64,000 nt of DNA from Kitasatospora sp. MMS16-BH015 (GTDB taxonomy: Bacteria; Actinomycetota; Actinomycetes; Streptomycetales; Streptomycetaceae). Location: positions 8,137,001-8,201,000 of the forward strand of contig NZ_CP025394.1 in NCBI RefSeq assembly GCF_002943525.1, read 5' to 3'. The notes under the pieces are model-generated. The model was not told where the DNA came from. It did not search any database and saw nothing but the letters and a program-made list of their open reading frames with translations. This document shows, piece after piece, positions 60,338 through 64,000 of this stretch (positions are counted from its first letter, which is position 1; each line of letters starts with the position of its first letter). A program made the position numbers and the translations under genes.

Positions 60338-60580
60338 GTGCCGCCGGCGCCGCCGACCCCGCCCGCACCGACCCCACCTGCACCGGTGCAGGTGCCGAAC
60401 CCGCCGGCTCCGAAGCCGTCCCTTCTCCCCGAGCGTGCGGCGTCGGGCTCGGGGCCCGAGCTGGCTCGCACCGGTGCGTCCGTACCGCTCGTCAGCTCCT
60501 TCCTGCCGGCCGGCTCGGCCGTGGCGGCCGACGGCCTGCTGACGGTCAGGACCCGGCGCAGGCTTCGCGGCCAGGAATCG
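60338..60580 (+). pseudogene. Remnant of a LARTG-anchored surface protein gene
   Basis: An 81-residue open piece following an in-frame stop at 60329. It contains a Pro-rich wall-spanning spacer (PPAPPTPPAPTPPAP), then GPELARTG (LARTG at residues 42-46, nucleotides 60461-60475), a moderately hydrophobic stretch and RTRRRLRG, the order of a class E sortase signal. The frame then runs on to 61003 with no natural stop, through the next gene's start. The loss of the stop at the end and the stop at the start argue for a degraded gene rather than a live one. It could alternatively be coincidental. Confidence 0.4.
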
Positions 60581-60708
60581 GCCACCCTGGTGCCCTATGA
60601 CCGTCGAGCCGCCCAGGCGGCCCGCCGGGATGCCGTAGGAGTGAGGCCACTCCGACGGCGGCATGTCGCAGCCCTTACGATCAGTCCGGATTCCATACGG
60701 TCGCCCTC

Positions 60709-61950
60709 ATGGGACTCGCAACCATGGCCTCAGGAGTCGGGATCGCCGCCGCACTGCTGCTCAGCGGTACGCTCCCCGCCCATGCCGACACGCCTCCCCC
60801 GAACACCCTGGCGGCGCGGTCATGCGGGCCGGAGGCCGCCGCAGCCGTTCCCGCCGCAGCCGGCCCGTGCGTCGACGGCCCCGGCGGGCCGACCACCACC
60901 GACCAGCTCACCGTCTCCGGGCAGACCCTGGGGGGAACCGGCGGCCCCTTCACCACGATCCTCACCCAACCGGACGGGCAGACCGTGGGGCTCGGGGCGT
61001 TGACCACCACTCAGCAGGGCACTCCGGGCCCCATCGGCACCTTCGGCAACGGCCCGACCGGCTTCTCCACCCTGACCGAGTACTTCCCCGCGCCCGACGG
61101 CACCGGCACCTGGGCCGCGACCGGCGCCCTGTGCAACGGCGTGCCCGCACCCATGGCCGTCACCGAGAAGGTCGGCGCCTCCTTCACGGTCGGTCTCACC
61201 GCAGCGGCCCGGGTGGACTGCGTGATCACCAACGCCTGGACCCCAGCTCCCCACATCGACCTCAGCACGACGACGTTCGGCGGGATCGGCGAGGTCACCT
61301 TCACCGTGCGGCCCGTGGGCTCCGCCGAGGCGGCCCGGACTCGGACCACCACCGCGACCACCAGCAGAGCCGGCCTCCCGGCAGTCGCTCCGGTGGTCAC
61401 CGATCTGCCCCTGGGGCAGTACGCCATCACCCAGCGGCACGGCGCCGTCGCCACGGGCACCTGGAGCCCCACCCATGTCGTCTGCGACGGTTCCGACCAA
61501 CCCATCGAAGATGCACCCGTCATTGTCGACATCACTGCACAACACCCGGTTGTGGCGTGCCGTTTCAGCGCGACCCTCGTTGCCCCTGACCTGCCTCCGC
61601 AGCCGACGGCCACCCCGGCCGCAGACCGCCGACCAGTGCCGCCGAGTACTCCGCACCCGCACGCAGCCCACCCCGACCGCACCGGGAACCTCTCGCCACT
61701 GCTCGTCATCTCCTCGGTCATGGTCGCCGTGCTCCTCCTCGGCACCGCCGTGCTCCTCACAGCGGCCCGCCAGCGTCCTCGACGGCGGGCGGAGGACTGT
61801 TCACGGCCCGTCGCCGAGGGGACCGTTCAAGGCCTGTTCGAACCGGCGGGCCGGGTCTTCCCCCAGGGTGGGGGGATCGCGGCTTCATGCGGTGAGGGTG
61901 ATCTCGAGCACGCCGAGCCCAGCGCTCCGTCCGGCCTTCGCCGCCGGTGA
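60709..61950 (+). CDS. Membrane-anchored surface protein with prealbumin-like modules
   Basis: 413 aa from ATG 60709 (ATG 60724 is possible). Signal peptide to about residue 26. Two beta-rich modules of about 120 residues (GGPFTTILTQPDGQTVGLGAL, TFGNGPTGFSTLTEYFPAPDGTGTW, and GEVTFTVRPVGSAEAARTRT, LPLGQYAITQRH) resemble SpaA/prealbumin-like domains, often isopeptide-stabilised. A Pro/His-rich spacer precedes a hydrophobic helix (LLVISSVMVAVLLLGTAVLLTA, about 330-352) and RQRPRRR. After that the frame continues for about 60 residues that overlap an opposite-strand pseudogene, so the natural end may have been lost. The motif before the helix is not a clear LPxTG. The ribosome site is weak. Confidence 0.65.
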   Translation: MGLATMASGVGIAAALLLSGTLPAHADTPPPNTLAARSCGPEAAAAVPAAAGPCVDGPGGPTTTDQLTVSGQTLGGTGGPFTTILTQPDGQTVGLGALTTTQQGTPGPIGTFGNGPTGFSTLTEYFPAPDGTGTWAATGALCNGVPAPMAVTEKVGASFTVGLTAAARVDCVITNAWTPAPHIDLSTTTFGGIGEVTFTVRPVGSAEAARTRTTTATTSRAGLPAVAPVVTDLPLGQYAITQRHGAVATGTWSPTHVVCDGSDQPIEDAPVIVDITAQHPVVACRFSATLVAPDLPPQPTATPAADRRPVPPSTPHPHAAHPDRTGNLSPLLVISSVMVAVLLLGTAVLLTAARQRPRRRAEDCSRPVAEGTVQGLFEPAGRVFPQGGGIAASCGEGDLEHAEPSAPSGLRRR

Positions 61951-62260
61951 TACCGGTGCGGTGTGAGCGGTGTGGCCAGCCGCAGTTGTCGATGCCGACC
62001 TCGACCGGGAACTCCACCGAGAAGGCGGTCGGGCCGACGGCGTCGACCTCGGTGGCGGGATCCTGGTCGACACCCACCGTTCCGGGGGCCTGGACATCGT
62101 TCCCGTCCGGGATGTAGACGCACACCAGCGCGCCGCTCGTCGCCGCGTGCGCGGCCGGGGCCGAACCGGCTTCGAGGACGAACCGGCCTTGGGAGGACCC
62201 GCCTGACGTGCGGTTCTCGGCATCCGCCCACGTGGTGCCGTCGTACGTACCGCCATGACC
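61885..62260 (-). pseudogene. Frameshifted remnant of an unrecognised gene
   Basis: On the minus strand, codon-position GC is typical of coding DNA from about 62260 to 61970 in one frame (HGGTYDGTTWADAENRTS, GRFVLEAGS, LVCVYIPDGNDVQAPGTVGV, DAVGPTAFSVEFPVEVGI) and then switches to a second frame that ends sensibly (AKAGRSAGLGVLEITLTA, stop at 61885). A TAG at 62300-62302 closes the first frame upstream, and no ATG or GTG with a ribosome site precedes it. A single-base change near 61970 would rejoin the frames, so this is a decayed gene or an assembly error. The 3' end overlaps the tail of the gene at 60709-61950. Product not recognised. Confidence 0.4.
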
Positions 62261-62299
62261 CAGATCACGTACGGCCGTTCGAGGGATCCTTGCGTCCCT

Positions 62300-62716
62300 C
62301 TACAGCTGATCGAATGTCCAGGTGAGTACCACCTGTCCCGGTTCCGGGACGCCGCCGGCGCGGCGGTACGTCGCCAGTGCCGCCGCGTTCTCCTCGTCCG
62401 TGATCGTCCACACGCCGTAGCAGCCCCGTTCACGTGACAGGGCCGCGAGCGCCGACACCAGGGCCCGGCCGATGCCACGTTCACGGAACGACTCGTCCAC
62501 GCCCAGCTCGTACAGGAACATCTCGGTTCCCTTGTCCGGATGGGTCATCTCGACGCCGGTGACCATCCCCGCCGGGATGCCCTCCAGGTAGGCGATCAGG
62601 AGGTGATGGCCCTCGTCCGCCAGGAACCGCTCGGTGGCCTCCCGCCCTGGGGCGGTGTCGAAGAGGTGTCCGGCAGCGTTGACCGCCTCAACCTGAGTGG
62701 CACGACGGATCTCCAT
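62300..62716 (-). CDS. GNAT-family N-acetyltransferase
   Basis: 138 aa, ATG 62716 with AGGA seven nucleotides upstream. The acetyl-CoA binding motif is ESFRERGIGRALVSAL (Q/RxxGxG/A type; about 75-90), preceded by the FLYELGVD strand and followed by YGVWTITDEENAAALATYRRAGG. The overall pattern resembles small GNATs of the aminoglycoside 3-N-acetyltransferase I type, but that similarity is too general to claim resistance. The acceptor substrate is unknown. It stands alone. Confidence 0.85.
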   Translation of the reverse strand: MEIRRATQVEAVNAAGHLFDTAPGREATERFLADEGHHLLIAYLEGIPAGMVTGVEMTHPDKGTEMFLYELGVDESFRERGIGRALVSALAALSRERGCYGVWTITDEENAAALATYRRAGGVPEPGQVVLTWTFDQL

Positions 62717-63304
62717 CCAAGGATCCTGACACGCACCGGCCTTGGAGGTCGGCCATTTTTTCGCGGAGTGATCCCGACGCCGAATCCAGCGCCACGGCCT
62801 TCGGAACACCACCGCTCTGGCCACCGCTGCGCCGCCCCGTCGGCCGCCCGAGGCGGGCAGCGCTACCGCCGCCTCTGCCCGGACTTGCTCCTTGAGCGGA
62901 GAGGGTGACTCCCACCGGGACTGCGCACCGTCCGGCAGCCCCCATGGCCCGGGCACCGGCGGTCGGCCCGGCACAAGGCAGACGCCGCCGCTGCGCCGTC
63001 GGGCTCGTGACTGGGTCCCGACCAACCTGTTCCTCCGGTACCAGGCCCCGGCCGGCACCGGTGACGACTGCCCGCCCGACCACGGCGGCCACCAGGCCGC
63101 GGCGCCGGCCGGCCCCGGGGCACCGAAACCTTCCGGCCGCACCCGCTCCGCCATGGCCCGGAGGTGCCCTCTTGACCCCTCGGGCGGCTCCCGGACCGGG
63201 TATGCGGCCACCTGGCCCATCCGCCGGGCGGTACCCGGAGCGGGCTGTCTAGCGTGACGGGAGAGGGCGGAACCCCCCGCCCACGACAGAAAGTGAGCTC
63301 GACG
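62717..63304. other. 588-base gap, no gene seen
   Basis: Between the acetyltransferase start and the small secreted peptide gene. The open frames in it are Pro/Arg/Gly-rich, overlap each other in several frames and lack ribosome sites. It should contain the promoters of both flanking genes. Confidence 0.45.
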
Positions 63305-63598
63305 ATGAGCAAGCTTGTTGCCCGTGCCCTCGCCGGCGCCGCGCTCGCGGCCGGGATCCTCGCCGTCCCCGCGGCCGGTGCGGCCTTCGCCGCCCCGATC
63401 GACCGGGGCGGCGTCACCGAGGAGTACAGCCACCAGGTCACGGCTACCGCCGGGGACGTGAGCTACAGCGAGAGCGAGATGTACTCCTACACCAGCGACG
63501 GCTGGTCCAACGGCTACCAGGAGCACGGCCACCTCGGCTACGGCCCGTACCGCTACTACGGCGGCGGACTGCTCGGGCTCGGCCTGATCATCCTCTGA
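63305..63598 (+). CDS. Small secreted Tyr/Gly-rich peptide
   Basis: 97 aa, ATG 63305, with GAG seven nucleotides upstream. Signal peptide to about residue 30 (AAGAAFAAP). The mature about 67 residues are Tyr/Ser/Gly/His-rich (EEYSHQVTATAGDVSYSESEMYSYTSDGWSNGYQEHG, YGPYRYYGGG) and end in a hydrophobic GLLGLGLIIL. No Cys and no sorting signal. The sequence suggests a surface-active or self-associating peptide, but it is not a chaplin. A hairpin follows. Confidence 0.7.
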   Translation: MSKLVARALAGAALAAGILAVPAAGAAFAAPIDRGGVTEEYSHQVTATAGDVSYSESEMYSYTSDGWSNGYQEHGHLGYGPYRYYGGGLLGLGLIIL

Positions 63599-63628
63599 CA
63601 GCCACCGCACCAGCGAACAGCTGACGGT

Positions 63629-63657
63629 GGCGGGGCCCCGTGCGAAGGAGCCCCGCC
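63629..63657 (+). terminator. Hairpin after the small secreted peptide gene
   Basis: GGCGGGGC pairs with GCCCCGCC around a 13-nt loop, 30 nt after the stop. Confidence 0.65.
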
Positions 63658-64000
63658 CGCGCGCACCAACCCCTGAGGTGACGGGTGCGCACACCGCTTC
63701 TTCGGCCCACCTGTCAGCGCGGACTGCCCATGCTCCCGTTCTTCACCCATTCGGCCGCAGTCACCGGCGGCTAGCGCCAGCACCAGCACCGCACACAGAC
63801 ACCCGAGGACACAAGGCGCCGCCCGCAGGCGACGGCCTCCCAGCGCTTTCCCAGGGCCCGGCAGCCGACCGCCGGGCAACGCACCGCCCCGTACGGCCCC
63901 TCGTCGGGCCCGTTGCGCCCATCCCGCCCCGTGCTCGGCGGTCTACACGGGCTGACCTGGTGTGAGCTTCACCCGGTGGGATTGCCGGGTATCGAGCGCG
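63658..64000. other. Window end, no supported gene
   Basis: 343 bases after the last hairpin. A minus-strand frame from a TTG at 63879 has a signal-peptide-like start but reads through the terminator hairpin and into the preceding gene, so it is not called. The window ends in the middle of non-annotated sequence. Confidence 0.4.

Noticed and set aside
63556..63879. Possible minus-strand secreted peptide with a signal-like start
   Set aside because: It begins at TTG without a ribosome site and runs through the terminator hairpin and into the 3' end of the preceding gene.
1..64000. tRNA, rRNA, CRISPR arrays, insertion-sequence ends and replication origins
   Set aside because: No cloverleaf or CCA-type signature, no spaced direct repeats, no transposase and no terminal inverted repeats were noticed by eye.

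Overview
This is high-GC (about 70-75%) actinobacterial DNA. Two SsgA-like sporulation/cell-division proteins (15960-16433, 18592-18993), a family 2B encapsulin shell with 2-methylisoborneol synthase (19569-22052) and LPxTG/LAxTG-type sorting signals point to a sporulating Streptomycetaceae (Streptomyces, Kitasatospora or relative). The genus cannot be fixed from the sequence alone. No rRNA, tRNA, CRISPR array or intact mobile element was seen. All protein families are named from remembered family features; no database search was run.

Layout. 0-5.5 kb (minus strand): an envelope locus with a 48-residue LADTG membrane peptide, a processive GT2 glycosyltransferase, an exosortase-type transpeptidase and a candidate exosortase substrate, followed upstream by a secreted protein, a hypothetical protein and UDP-GlcNAc 2-epimerase (wecB). 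5.6-14.4 kb (minus): large secreted proteins (SdrD-like 810 aa; 178 aa with a second exosortase-like tail; 1030 aa with LPKTG), a lipoprotein and a Tat-exported DyP peroxidase. 14.6-19 kb: LtrA, two SsgA-like proteins, aquaporin and a trypsin-like protein without catalytic His and Ser. 19.5-25.7 kb: the 2-methylisoborneol cluster (cargo synthase, encapsulin shell, ispE, GPP methyltransferase, prenyl synthase). 25.9-34.7 kb: glutaminase-STAS fusion, three consecutive DUF11-repeat surface proteins and a nematode-type fatty-acid/retinol-binding protein. 34.8-41 kb: a PH-like protein, dxs, ispG, ispH and an HTH-TPR regulator. 41.2-49.5 kb: L-glutamate-oxidase-like enzyme with two membrane partners, GH16 hydrolase, a DUF11-like membrane protein next to an ADF/cofilin-like protein, a GT87 mannosyltransferase-like protein and a DUF3344 secreted protein. 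49.6-57.5 kb: two serine-recombinase derivatives lacking the catalytic domain, flanking a DUF4239 protein and two SpoIIE-type phosphatases; a PGRS-like glycine-rich secreted protein. 57.5-64 kb: two-component system, surface-protein gene, two degraded genes, a GNAT and a small secreted peptide.

How it works together (inference). Two themes dominate. One is isoprenoid supply: ispE, dxs, ispG and ispH in one 17-kb stretch with GPP synthase, GPP methyltransferase, 2-methylisoborneol synthase and its capsid-like shell look like a dedicated precursor-to-volatile route. The other is the cell surface: an exosortase locus, LPxTG/LAxTG proteins, and DUF11 proteins whose ends fall at a shared phase of the repeat (an orphan strand at two C-termini, a missing strand at one N-terminus), which suggests either head-to-tail assembly or gene fission. 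The best candidates for undescribed biology are the DUF11 triad, the exosortase/LADTG-peptide locus, and the two eukaryote-type proteins (FAR-like and cofilin-like).
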